From assembly GCA_036936605.1 (NCBI GenBank), contig JAUPFV010000002.1:267848770-267912769 (forward strand): a DNA stretch of 64,000 nucleotides, written 5' to 3'. A model generated the notes under the pieces. It worked only from the letters and a program-made list of their open reading frames with translations. It did not search any database and had not been told where the DNA came from. Both the position numbers and the translations under genes were made by a program. This document shows positions 11,263-19,449 of the stretch, piece by piece (the stretch's first letter is position 1; each line of letters begins with the position of its first letter). Origin of the DNA: Limnanthes douglasii subsp. nivea (taxonomy: Eukaryota; Streptophyta; Magnoliopsida; Brassicales; Limnanthaceae).

Positions 11263-11497
11263 ATGCGAACAGAGGTAAAGGACTTACTTGGGAGAAAAGA
11301 TATGAGATTATAATTGGTACAGCAGAAGGTTTAGTGTACCTGCATGAGACGTGTGAGATCAGAATCATACATAGAGATATAAAAGCTAGTAATATATTAT
11401 TAGACTCCAGATTACGAGCTAAAATCGCAGATTTCGGGTTGGCTAGATCTTTTCAGGAAGATAAAAGTCACATTAGTACAGCCATTGGAGGAACACT
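11263..11497 (+). CDS. CRK kinase exon (HRD and DFG motifs)
   Basis: The exon starts after TATGGTAG and ends before GTAAGTATTG. It contains the catalytic loop HRDIKASN and metal-binding DFG, both intact, followed by [12 protein letters not shown], a CRK activation segment. Confidence 0.88.
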
Positions 11498-11689
11498 GTA
11501 AGTATTGCTCAGTTCTACTTTTTGGATCTATTAAACTATCAAACCACAATAGATTAACTCTTAAAAGTGTCGATTTTTTATTAGCCTTTGGCCCTTCCAT
11601 TTGAAAGTATGAACTTCTCCAAAAAGAATTCGAATTTTACACATCAATGACTAATCAAACTATTTAAATGTATATGTTATGAATTTCAG

Positions 11690-11840
11690 TGGTTATATGG
11701 CTCCGGAATATCTAGCACACGGTCAGTTATCGGAGAAAGCGGATGTTTATAGCTATGGTGTGCTTGTTTTGGAGATTATTACGGGAAAACAGAACAACAC
11801 AAGCAAAACCTCAGATTATTGGGACAGTCTGGTCACTACT
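11690..11840 (+). CDS. CRK kinase exon (APE motif)
   Basis: The exon starts after AATTTCAG and ends before GTAAGTAAAT. It contains [20 protein letters not shown], the P+1 loop and subdomain IX, intact. Confidence 0.87.
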
Positions 11841-12050
11841 GTAAGTAAATTATAAGATCTTTGCATTTAATCCATGATCGATATTTTTTTGATAACGAGC
11901 TAAGTTCTTTGAGGAAAATGTCTATTTTTTTAAAATGTTTTGAACTTATCCTCCTAAAGTTTAAATTACACAGGCACGCTAGCCTGGTCAGCGATATAAA
12001 TAAAATTAGAAACTCTTACATCCAAAGAACAATTTTAACGTTTCCAGAGT
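11841..12050 (+). other. CRK last intron, 5' part
   Basis: This intron sequence begins with a consensus GTAAGT donor. It is directly alignable to the corresponding intron of the second CRK copy (about 45290-45440). The short open frame at 11861 is not supported as a gene. Confidence 0.7.
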
Positions 12051-12055
12051 TTTCT
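12051..12055. repeat. Copia-2 target-site duplication, left
   Basis: TTTCT abuts the left LTR and is repeated at 16247-16251. The empty site in the second CRK copy (near 45440-45455) reads TTTTCTTCCGC. Confidence 0.85.
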
Positions 12056-12260
12056 TCAAGTCTTAAAACAGATTAATATACACCGTTTTGAGACAACAGA
12101 GATAATACTAAATCTCAGATCTGATTTATTAGGTAATAGAGAGACTATTAAATATTCCAAAGTTGAGTAGACAAAAAGACAGCACAAAGTGAAACGACAA
12201 TGAGAAAGAGTAACGGACAAATTCAAAGGACACAATTAAAGTTTGAGATTAAATGCAACA
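12056..12260 (-). repeat. Copia-2 3' LTR
   Basis: This is 205 bp. On the minus strand it starts TGTTGCATTT and ends AAGACTTGA, so the ends are TG...GA rather than TG...CA. Its borders are fixed by the TTTCT duplication. Confidence 0.9.
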
Positions 12261-12272
12261 CTCTCCCTCCTA
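12261..12272 (-). promoter_or_regulatory. Copia-2 polypurine tract
   Basis: The minus-strand sequence AGGAGGGAGAG directly precedes the 3' LTR. Confidence 0.8.
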
Positions 12273-12316
12273 ATCTCAACCTCGTTTACTCAAGTTTTTG
12301 ACTCCCAATAGTTTCC

Positions 12317-15300
12317 TCATGCTGTTGATGACGTGCAAAATCTGGTTCCACGTCCAGGTCCATCTCTGAGGTGCCAAAGCATCCATGGAACCGCAACTAG
12401 CGCCGAAAGCAATAATATGATCTGAAGAAATTGCTGTCCCCAAAACAATTGATTCTCACCAAGTGCTTCCGTGGGACTCAAAAACATGTAAATCATTACA
12501 TGGTAAAGGTCTGCCTGAGAACCACTACACCACTTGAAAATGATGAGAAGTGAAAGATACCCAAAAAGGCTGTTAAGGAAGATCACTTGTGGCACAAACT
12601 GATACTTTATATCAATTGAGGAGCTAGTAAATCGTGCATTGAAGTAACTTAATAAAATTCCAACGTTCATCTGCACAACACCCAGCAAGATGGATATCTT
12701 CATTTTAAGAGAGTTCAGAAAAGGCAATTCCGTCCGACTCCCACGCCAACTGGGATCCACGCCAAATGGATATGCATCCTGATATTTGACTAAGCCAGTG
12801 GAGTAGGCATCACTACAGGTACTATCTCGACATTTGTAAGCAGATCCACCAAAGATATGAAAAGGAACAAAGAAAAATTTATTATAGATGAGCCCACAAT
12901 AAATTGAAAACAGTGTTATCAAAAGTAGACAATATCGACCACCGAATAGCATCTCCATGAAACTTCCATGTTTCTGTGTACTGAGCTTACTTTCTCGAAC
13001 TAGAAGGAATAATTCTCCTAACAACAAACGTATTCCATGACCCCAGTCTCCAAACATCACGGCAAAAAGAAACGGGAATGTGATAACGGTGAACACTGCA
13101 GGATTTGCCTCTTGATACCTCGCGACATCATAGGCGTCAACGATTTCTTGAATTGCATTTGTGAACTTATTTGTTCTGAAAAATGTAGGAGGTGATTCCA
13201 CTGCATCCATTCCATGAAATAGTATCCCCACTTGCGAGTTGCTGTCAAAAGTTGCACGTTGTAGTGCCTCCTGAATCTGAACTTTTGTAAATATAGGACA
13301 CCAGTCTTCTCCAACAAGACAATTTTTGGTAACATCAAAGTTCAGCATATTTAATGTATCGTATACAGCCTTTTCCCTTCGTACCATGGTCATCCACCTT
13401 GTTAGATGGTACCCAATGGATGTAAGGGCTTTATTACGATGACGAGTTCCAGCATCCAGAGTGGCATCCAACTCAGAAAGTAGAGACAAAACTTCTCTAG
13501 TTATTTGCCTCTGCTTAGTTATATCTTCTGGCACAGGGTAGCAATTCGCCCCAAATGCTTCACAAATTTTCAATATTTTTGTTCTAGCCTGCTCTCCAGA
13601 GAAAAAGACTACAAATACAGTTTTATCAACCATGTCCAGTGAAACAGGATCCATGATCTCTTCATCTGCAGGTGCGTGATTGAAAAGCATATTACCTCTT
13701 GTTGCACGGAACAACATCCTCTCAAACCTCAGACTCTTAGAGCTGCTTATAATTCCACTAATAAATCTTAATCCTGACTTATCTGAAGGCCTCATTTCCT
13801 GCTCGAGCAAAGATGATCCCTCAATATAACCACCATTTGAGAACACATTCTCATTTAGTTCTGTTTTTTCGCCAACTGAATGGGAATTGCTTGATACAAG
13901 AAAGCCACATGCCTTTTGCAAAACTATTTTAAACTCAAGTAGCTCATTATATGTTTCTTGCAGTTTTTCACTATTAGAATTCATTTCAATTAGCCCGTGC
14001 TCATGATCAGCAAGTCGTATCTCTAACTCTTCCAATTCAAGATCAGGTTCCATCACAGGAAGTAAGGATAAAAGACCAGCTTTTCCGATTTGATCTTTGA
14101 AAAATCGCAGCTTCCTAATGCATTTCCATACATCAGTTAGATTCGGGTTGTTGGCTGGATCAACATTTAAACACGCATGAAGAATATTAACAACTGAATC
14201 AAAAACTTCAGCAACTTTTGTTTCCGAGAGTAAACCGACTCTATCCATCATACCCTTACTTGAACAAACAGAACTTAAACAATCATCTTCACTTCCTTTT
14301 GCAACAATACGATTTATGGTATCAACAAGTTCACCAACAAACTCTTTACCAAGAAGAAGTCTATACATAATACAACAAACTAACCAAACATCAGAGCTGA
14401 ACCCAGCTGAATACAGAAGAACATCGTCTTCTACGTCAATTCCTTCTTTCTGTAGCAACTCGAGCAATACCTTGGGGCTAATTAAAATCTCATTCTCTAG
14501 CAACTCAATCAGCATGACATCCAATTCCGAAAAACCAATTCCTTCTACCATCTGGTGCTTAGACATGAGAGCCATGGCTTGATAATTGACGTGTCCAAGA
14601 CGGGCATGCCACAATCTCGTGATGTCATCCGCTTTAGTCATCAGGCATTCCTGTTTGTTAGTCTCAATAATAATTTTGTAAAGTCGATTAGCAGATCGTT
14701 TTACCTTCATCAATAATCTGTCTTTGTTGTCGTAGATCCTCAGAAATTCTCCCTTGAGTTCCACATTATTACCTTCTTCAGAAATCTGTCCCAATGATAT
14801 GATGTTATTACGTATACTAGGTATATAATACACCTCTTGCAGCATCTTTTCTTCTCCATTTTTGCACAGTAATATCACAGTGCCCTTTCCTTTTATCTCG
14901 ACTTTTGAACCATCTCCAAAACGCACTACACCAGATATACTCTCATCCAGTTCTGCAAACTTTTCTTTAAAACCTGTCATATGACTGCTTGCACCATTGT
15001 CCAGGTACCAGACATTTGATTCGCCTGCACATTCTCCACGCCTTGGAAGTTGAGTAGATAGCAGTTTGTCCTCATTCAGGAGAAGCTTTGACGAGTCTTT
15101 ATCATGTTTGGCCAAGAGTAGGGCCATTTCATCATCTTCCATCGCAGCCAAATTCGCCTCCGCTTCTTGTGTTTCCTTGTGTTTCCTTGGTTTCCTGCAT
15201 TCTGAGGCGAAGTGACCATAGATATTACAGTTGAAGCATTTGATAACACTCTTGTCAAACTTTCCACGGCCTCTCTGCCTTGTGGATCTGTCACCACTGT

Positions 15301-15991
15301 TTCGCCTCAGCCATTCTTCACGCGTCAATAGAAGCTTTTTGTTGGCTCCTTCTCGTTTAGCCCATTCCTCTTCTGTCAACATGAGTTGAATCTCCTTCGT
15401 TTCTGTCCTTCCTTTTACTCGTTCTTCATGTGCCTTGAGTGAACCCACAGCTTCTTCGACAGTCATGCTCTCGATGTCTCCAAATTGCTCCAGTGTTGAA
15501 GTTATCTGTAGGAATCTGGCAGGGACAGCACGCAGAAGTTTCTTTACGACATATGATTCTTCCATCGTTTCCCCCAAAGCTCGAATATTTGTAACGAGGC
15601 TATTCATTCTCATGTGAAAATCTTCAAATTTTTCATTGTCACCCATATTCAGCATTTCGAATTCAGATTTTAGGGTTTGAATTCGTGCCTTCTTTGCTTT
15701 GTCTGCACCTTGGCATAAGGTTCTTATCATATCCCAGGCGTCCTTCGCTGTTCCTTTGTTCGCAATTGAGAGCAATACATCTTCGGGAATTGCCTGATAC
15801 ACCATTGCTAGCGCTATCTTATCTGTCTTCTCTTCGACAGCAACATTGGGATCTTTTGGCTCTACTGCATTCCAGACCCCTTGCGCTTGCATATAAACTT
15901 TCATTTTGATAGCCCAAGCCGTATAATTACTTATATTTAGCATTGGGCAGCTCAAACCGTACGAACCTCCTTTTCCTTTGTTCACCTCCAT
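12317..15991 (-). CDS. Chimeric polyprotein: copia Gag-protease fused to kinase-like and V-ATPase subunit a fragments
   Basis: The frame is a single open one of 1224 codons from ATG 15991. Approximate residues are: 1-245 copia Gag (NYTAWAIKMKVYMQAQGVW, ALGETMEESYVVKKLL); 252-265 CCHC knuckle CFNCNIYGHFASEC; protease motif with D331 in WYLDNGASSHMTG; about 450-485 GAG-pre-integrase LWHARLGHVNYQ ending MVEGI; 486-628 kinase-like C-lobe piece; 629-1205 V-ATPase subunit a piece; about 19 residues of out-of-frame tail. Integrase, RT and RNase H are missing. The upstream TTG-initiated extension to 16045 only translates the PBS. The long frame with no stop contrasts with the many breaks in neighbouring elements and suggests recent formation or retained translation. 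Whether the protein is made, or cleaved by its own protease, is unknown. Confidence 0.93.
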   Translation of the reverse strand: MEVNKGKGGSYGLSCPMLNISNYTAWAIKMKVYMQAQGVWNAVEPKDPNVAVEEKTDKIALAMVYQAIPEDVLLSIANKGTAKDAWDMIRTLCQGADKAKKARIQTLKSEFEMLNMGDNEKFEDFHMRMNSLVTNIRALGETMEESYVVKKLLRAVPARFLQITSTLEQFGDIESMTVEEAVGSLKAHEERVKGRTETKEIQLMLTEEEWAKREGANKKLLLTREEWLRRNSGDRSTRQRGRGKFDKSVIKCFNCNIYGHFASECRKPRKHKETQEAEANLAAMEDDEMALLLAKHDKDSSKLLLNEDKLLSTQLPRRGECAGESNVWYLDNGASSHMTGFKEKFAELDESISGVVRFGDGSKVEIKGKGTVILLCKNGEEKMLQEVYYIPSIRNNIISLGQISEEGNNVELKGEFLRIYDNKDRLLMKVKRSANRLYKIIIETNKQECLMTKADDITRLWHARLGHVNYQAMALMSKHQMVEGIGFSELDVMLIELLENEILISPKVLLELLQKEGIDVEDDVLLYSAGFSSDVWLVCCIMYRLLLGKEFVGELVDTINRIVAKGSEDDCLSSVCSSKGMMDRVGLLSETKVAEVFDSVVNILHACLNVDPANNPNLTDVWKCIRKLRFFKDQIGKAGLLSLLPVMEPDLELEELEIRLADHEHGLIEMNSNSEKLQETYNELLEFKIVLQKACGFLVSSNSHSVGEKTELNENVFSNGGYIEGSSLLEQEMRPSDKSGLRFISGIISSSKSLRFERMLFRATRGNMLFNHAPADEEIMDPVSLDMVDKTVFVVFFSGEQARTKILKICEAFGANCYPVPEDITKQRQITREVLSLLSELDATLDAGTRHRNKALTSIGYHLTRWMTMVRREKAVYDTLNMLNFDVTKNCLVGEDWCPIFTKVQIQEALQRATFDSNSQVGILFHGMDAVESPPTFFRTNKFTNAIQEIVDAYDVARYQEANPAVFTVITFPFLFAVMFGDWGHGIRLLLGELFLLVRESKLSTQKHGSFMEMLFGGRYCLLLITLFSIYCGLIYNKFFFVPFHIFGGSAYKCRDSTCSDAYSTGLVKYQDAYPFGVDPSWRGSRTELPFLNSLKMKISILLGVVQMNVGILLSYFNARFTSSSIDIKYQFVPQVIFLNSLFGYLSLLIIFKWCSGSQADLYHVMIYMFLSPTEALGENQLFWGQQFLQIILLLSALVAVPWMLWHLRDGPGRGTRFCTSSTA
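12377..14107 (-). other. Transduced V-type H+-ATPase subunit a fragment, intron-free
   Basis: About 577 codons match plant vacuolar H+-ATPase 100-kDa subunit a (VHA-a). Visible anchors are RFFKDQIGKAG, LRFERMLFRATRGNM, KILKICEAFGANCYP, ESPPTFFRTNKFTNAIQEI, FPFLFAVMFGDWGHG, LFSIYCGLIYNKFF, TELPFLNSLKMKISILLG, VIFLNSLFGYLSLLIIFKW, GSQADLYHVMIYMFLSP and LGENQLF. The family is about 820 aa. This piece spans roughly residues 75-650: most of the cytosolic N-domain and the first membrane helices. It lacks the N-terminus and the C-terminal membrane part with the arginine essential for proton transport. Plant VHA-a genes have many introns and none is present, so capture was from mRNA. The intact donor gene is not in this window. 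Confidence 0.92.
14108..14539 (-). other. Transduced protein-kinase-like C-lobe fragment
   Basis: About 143 codons between the copia pre-integrase region and the V-ATPase piece resemble the end of a kinase-like domain. SPKVLLELLQKEGI is followed by GFSSDVWLVCCIMYRLLLGK (subdomain IX pattern S-D-V-W), then LHACLNVDPANNPNLTDVWK, like the subdomain XI pattern C-L-x-x-D-P-x-x-R-P. The consensus Arg before Pro is replaced by Asn in this piece. It is not derived from the adjacent CRK, whose sequence here is different. The parent gene was not recognised. It is open throughout and in frame at both junctions. Confidence 0.7.
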
Positions 15992-16027
15992 CGTTAGTGA
16001 AACAAATACGTCTGCTAAGACCTTCAG

Positions 16028-16039
16028 GCTCTGATACCA
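16028..16039 (-). promoter_or_regulatory. Copia-2 primer-binding site
   Basis: The minus strand reads TGGTATCAGAGC just inside the 5' LTR, complementary to initiator tRNA-Met. Confidence 0.9.
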
Positions 16040-16041
16040 AA

Positions 16042-16246
16042 TCAAGTCTTAAAACAGATTAATATACACCGTTTTGAGACAACAGAGATAATACTAAATC
16101 TCAGATCTGATTTATTAGGTAATAGAGAGACTACTAAATAGTCCAAAGTTGAGTAGACAAAAAGACAGCACAAAGTGAAACGACAATGAGAAAGAGTAAC
16201 GTACAAATTCAAAGGACACAATTAAAGTTTGAGATTAAATGCAACA
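16042..16246 (-). repeat. Copia-2 5' LTR
   Basis: This is 205 bp and matches the 3' LTR except for three substitutions. It has the same unusual GA terminus next to the PBS. Confidence 0.9.
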
Positions 16247-16251
16247 TTTCT
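16247..16251. repeat. Copia-2 target-site duplication, right
   Basis: TTTCT abuts the right LTR and is identical to 12051-12055. Confidence 0.85.
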
Positions 16252-16517
16252 TTCGCTGGATTATAAGTCTTTTGCGGTAAAGTGTTTACTTAAAGTAACA
16301 GTTTTAAATTTCATCGCGATGTGAAGCATGTTTTAGTTTGTCTAATTTCAAAACACCGAATTACACAAGTAACTTTGTCGCTAATGGAAGTAAAGTTTGA
16401 AACTTTATATCATGAGTTTCTGGAATAAGTTTGTTTGGTGAAAGTTCTGAACACTATCTCATAGTTTAATCCAACATTTGTTAGGTTTATCTAATTTATG
16501 TTATTGTTTAAAACCAG

Positions 16518-16843
16518 GTATGGAAGTATTTCCAGTCTGAACGAATCGAGGAATTGTACGATCCAAACCTGATGTTAAAAAACTGTAATCTAAGCAAAAA
16601 CAACATCAAAAGAGGGATTCAAATCGGGTTATTATGTGCCCAAGAGAGTCCCTTGCTGAGACCACCAATGTCTAAAGCACTACTTATGCTGACCAATAAA
16701 GATGAGCATCTTCCTTCACATACGAATCGGCTTTCATGGACGAAACAAAGATGGAACTTGGCGATGACTATCCGGCTTTCCGAAAGAACGATTCTTCTGA
16801 TTCTGTTGCTACCATCTCGAAAAGTTCTTTTTCTGCTCGATGA
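16518..16843 (+). CDS. CRK last exon with 1-bp deletion near C-terminus
   Basis: The exon starts after AAAACCAG. It reads through LRPPMSKALLMLTNKDEHLPS in the right frame. The frame holding the family-like tail (MDETKMELGDDY ... SKSSFSAR then TGA at 16841) is shifted by one base, which implies a single deletion around 16725-16738. Confidence 0.8.
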
Positions 16844-16922
16844 CACTTTGAGAAGTTTTTATATGGTGTCGATATGTCTCGATCATGAATTGTTTTCAGT
16901 CATTAGTTGTTGGTTCTGCTAA

Positions 16923-17289
16923 CTAGTTTTTGGTGTAACTTGGAGAAGTAATATAAATTTTAGACCATAAATTTTAGTTGCTAGTAGAGCCAACAAAACA
17001 ACCGAAGATCTTTTGATTTAAAATCAAGCGTTCGATTTTGATATAGAGATATTAGTGTAGGAACTGAATGAACATAGTTTGAACATTAAAAAAGAAGATT
17101 AAATTAAATAAAAATAGTGATCATCATTTTATATATATATATTATTAAATTTTATAATTTTAATAAAATAATAAATAATAAACATTATATTAATGCAAAA
17201 AAATTAAATTACAAAATAAATATTATTTTTTATTTTCAAAAAACTTAAATTTATAGTAAAATAAAATAAAGTACATTTTAACATAAACA
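16923..17289. other. Downstream of CRK: AT-rich spacer
   Basis: The first ~170 bp align with sequence downstream of the second CRK copy (from about 46376). The rest is AT-rich (TATATATA at about 17133-17145) and no gene is visible. Confidence 0.6.
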
Positions 17290-18010
17290 TACAATACTAT
17301 CGATCATGTTGCATAATCCGTATCTAGTTCGACTTTAGACATGTATTTGTAATTCAGGATGCATGAGTTTGGACATTGAATGATGAGCTAGGTCCAGTGT
17401 TGTTTGACGGATCAAAGTTGACTTTTTACGAATTTTGTGAATATTAATCTCATCCATCATGAACTATCATGCTATGTAAAATAATGCATACCTTCATATA
17501 TTATTTAAGACATTGAGATCCCACGTCCCAATTTGTTGAGGAATAATTGCAAAGTGAGCATGTAAAAATCCAAATGCATGTTCCACATTCTTCTTGTATG
17601 TCTCTTGTCTGTTAGTAAACTACTTAGTTTTGTTATCTTGGGGAATTTAAATCGTCTGGATGAATACGGTCCACTTTGGATGGATTTTGTCAACAAGATG
17701 GTAACCCATATTATATTGTTAGCCCATCATAGTGTAGTTCACTGTCGGGGGCGGCACCAGACTATGTAATATATTTATTTCGTTCAAAACACAATGCAAC
17801 CCAAAAAACATCATATCCATAAATTATAGGAAACCACTACCTCGAGGATAAATGTTGTTGTGTCCTTGTGTCCATTAGTAAATTGTTTGTGCCAAGCCTT
17901 CTGAAAATTCTTCTATGACCAATGCATTCACTCAATATTTCCAAGCATTCCCCCGAAACCCCAATCCTGACCAACTTGTAGTAACCTCTGCAAATCGCCC
18001 ACATTTGGAT
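17290..18010 (-). pseudogene. PIF/Harbinger transposase (ALP1/HARBI1-like) C-terminal part
   Basis: Reading the minus strand with frame changes gives a DDE-nuclease Harbinger transposase: a G-M-L-G stretch with MHW, AWHKQFTNGHKDTTT, ILEVVVSYDLWIWH-like sequence, a YNMGYHLVDKIHPKW block, KRHTRRMWNMHLDFYML (the family's ...CRKDVERAFGVLQ region) and a C-terminal MIVHD-like block. Such enzymes excise DNA transposons with a Myb-like partner protein. The N-terminal half is missing because Copia-3 is inserted at 18010/18011. Stops and frameshifts make it inactive. The same broken gene is repeated at 47290-48145. Confidence 0.8.
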
Positions 18011-18994
18011 TGTGAAAGTATGATTTTGACTTGGTTGAGCAAAACATAATTAATTAGGTGCTATTGATGAATATGCGTAATCTCATTTGAGACATCAACT
18101 GTATATGCCTAAGAATTGATAAGGCATCAGTTGATTCAGTTAAAATATTGGTTGCTTCAGTTTGGAAGCCTTTGTTAAAGCCGAAAAAGTGTTTATACCA
18201 GAGTGAAACAATATGAATCATTGAGTGCTTCAGCTAGGAAGTCATGGGTCAAGCCGAGAAGGTCTATCAACTAGGAAACCTATTGCAAATGCATTGGTTA
18301 CTACAGTTGGGAAGACATTGGTAATTCGAACGAGGTCATGAGTTTGGGGTTTTTTTAGACAAGGCGAAGGCTGTTTCAGACTGAATTACTACAAATGAAG
18401 TAAAGTCTACACTAACCAAGAGGTTCGTAGTCTAAACTTGAGCTGTTAAGTTGACAGGTGGTATAAAATATCAGTTACAGTGGTTAAATCAATCTATTGT
18501 TACACCTGATTCAGTTAATAATTGTTATAAAAAAATATTTTTGCTGAGGAGTTTGTTACATTTTATTGAGGAGAGAAATTGTCACCAAACATCATATATA
18601 TTACTCTTTAGACTTTGAAGAAGCTGACAAGACTTTGATAGGGTGTGCAACATAGATAGAGAGATAGAATACTTAATAGATTGGAGAGAAATCTTAAAAG
18701 AGTATGAATAGTGAAACCTGTATTTAGAATTTTTGTAAACGTTTCATTTTTCTCTGTTATATCCAATTTGTAAATTGTTGTTACTATTGAAAAACTATAG
18801 GAATGATATTCCTTGTGGCTCATAGTGGATGTAGGCAAGTTTCTGAACTAGTATAAATCTTTTTATTTAAAATTTCTCTTATTCTATTTTTAATTTGTTA
18901 AGTTTAGTAGAATTGCTACATGTTTCGTGACATAATTCTTATAATGGTCTATTTGATACCTGAGTTGATCGAATAGAGCTTCTATAAAGTGTCA
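18011..18994 (+). repeat. Copia-3 5' LTR
   Basis: It starts TGTGAAAGTA inside the Harbinger gene and ends AAAGTGTCA. It is alignable along its length with 48146-49089 and its beginning with 26339-26505. Confidence 0.8.
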
Positions 18995-18998
18995 TGGT

Positions 18999-19010
18999 TG
19001 GTATCAACAC
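18999..19010 (+). promoter_or_regulatory. Copia-3 primer-binding site
   Basis: TGGTATCAACAC is a slightly decayed version of TGGTATCAGAGC. The second copy has TGGTATCAAAGC at about 49094-49105. Confidence 0.7.
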
Positions 19011-19019
19011 CTGGTTGTG

Positions 19020-19449
19020 AAGTGATTCTTGTAGCTGAAATGAGACTAACGGAGTTCAAGATTGAGAGTTTTAACAGAAAATGAGATGTTGGAATCTGAA
19101 AACAACGAATGCGAGCAATCATAGTTCAACAGAAGGTTGCTCAACCCTTTCAATAACCTTCATGAAATATTGTCTGAAGATGAGAAGTATGAAATACTCA
19201 AAACTTCTTACATAATGATCATTATATATGTGAGTAATAATATGTTGAGGCAAATCTCAAAATAGAATACAACTGCTGGAGTCTGGAACAAACTGGAGAA
19301 CTATATATGACAAAGTTCAGGATAAATCAAATCTATTTAAATGCCATTTCTTTTGGTTTTAAGATGTTGAAGGACAATTCTCTTGATAAAAACCTTGATG
19401 AACTCTCCCAAATAGTGATCGATTTGGAAAGCATCAGTGATGAGATTGG
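19020..19449 (+). pseudogene. Copia-3 gag, 5' part
   Basis: Decayed copia Gag in shifting frames: MRAI near 19110, AGVWNKLENYI near 19275, and an S-I-S-D-E-I-G-D-like end at the LARD insertion. The frame resumes after 22994 with VILLNSLPYTYEHLKDII. Confidence 0.7.

Larger units (their letters stand above)
12056..16246 (-). mobile_element. Copia-2: LTR retrotransposon carrying transduced host gene fragments
   Basis: The LTRs are 205 bp (12056-12260 and 16042-16246), with three differences by eye. The 5-bp target duplication is TTTCT (12051-12055 and 16247-16251). A tRNA-Met type PBS (16028-16039) and a polypurine tract next to 12260 are present. Internally one open frame fuses copia gag, knuckle, protease and GAG-pre-integrase start to a kinase-like fragment and a V-ATPase subunit a fragment. 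Most of integrase, RT and RNase H is absent, so the element must have moved with proteins supplied in trans. A short stretch before the PPT (about 12270-12345) in another frame reads NSMRKLLGVKNL, resembling the copia pol C-terminus. The matching intron of the second CRK copy lacks this element. Confidence 0.95.
10913..16922 (+). pseudogene. Cysteine-rich receptor-like kinase (CRK2/CRK3-like), kinase-domain exons, split by Copia-2
   Basis: Four exons with GT-AG borders encode a Ser/Thr kinase: 10913-11123 (GREIAVKRLFF, catalytic Lys; VNIISSAEHRNLVRLLG), 11263-11497 ([24 protein letters not shown]), 11690-11840 ([26 protein letters not shown]) and 16518 onward (VWKYFQSERIEELYDPNLML; IQIGLLCAQESPLLRPPMSKA). 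Exon phases join correctly. Plasma-membrane CRKs signal in stress and immunity. Near 16725-16738 one base is missing, so the expected C-terminus (ending at TGA 16841-16843) is out of frame and translation would instead run to TAA near 16922. With the damaged first kinase exon at 5875 and no ectodomain found, this is most likely a pseudogene. A more decayed copy lies at 43782-46055. Confidence 0.88.

Noticed and set aside
14108..14539. Origin of the captured kinase piece from the surrounding CRK gene
   Set aside because: The CRK exons encode different sequence in the matching kinase subdomains, and the captured piece is continuous across positions where the CRK has introns.
12317..16045. A functional V-ATPase subunit a gene on the minus strand
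   Set aside because: It lacks the N-terminus and C-terminal membrane domain, is fused to Gag and protease, and is bounded by LTRs. It is a transduced fragment.
15992..16045. An N-terminal extension of the chimeric ORF starting at TTG
   Set aside because: It translates the primer-binding site and leader; the ATG at 15991 matches the Gag start of Copia-1.
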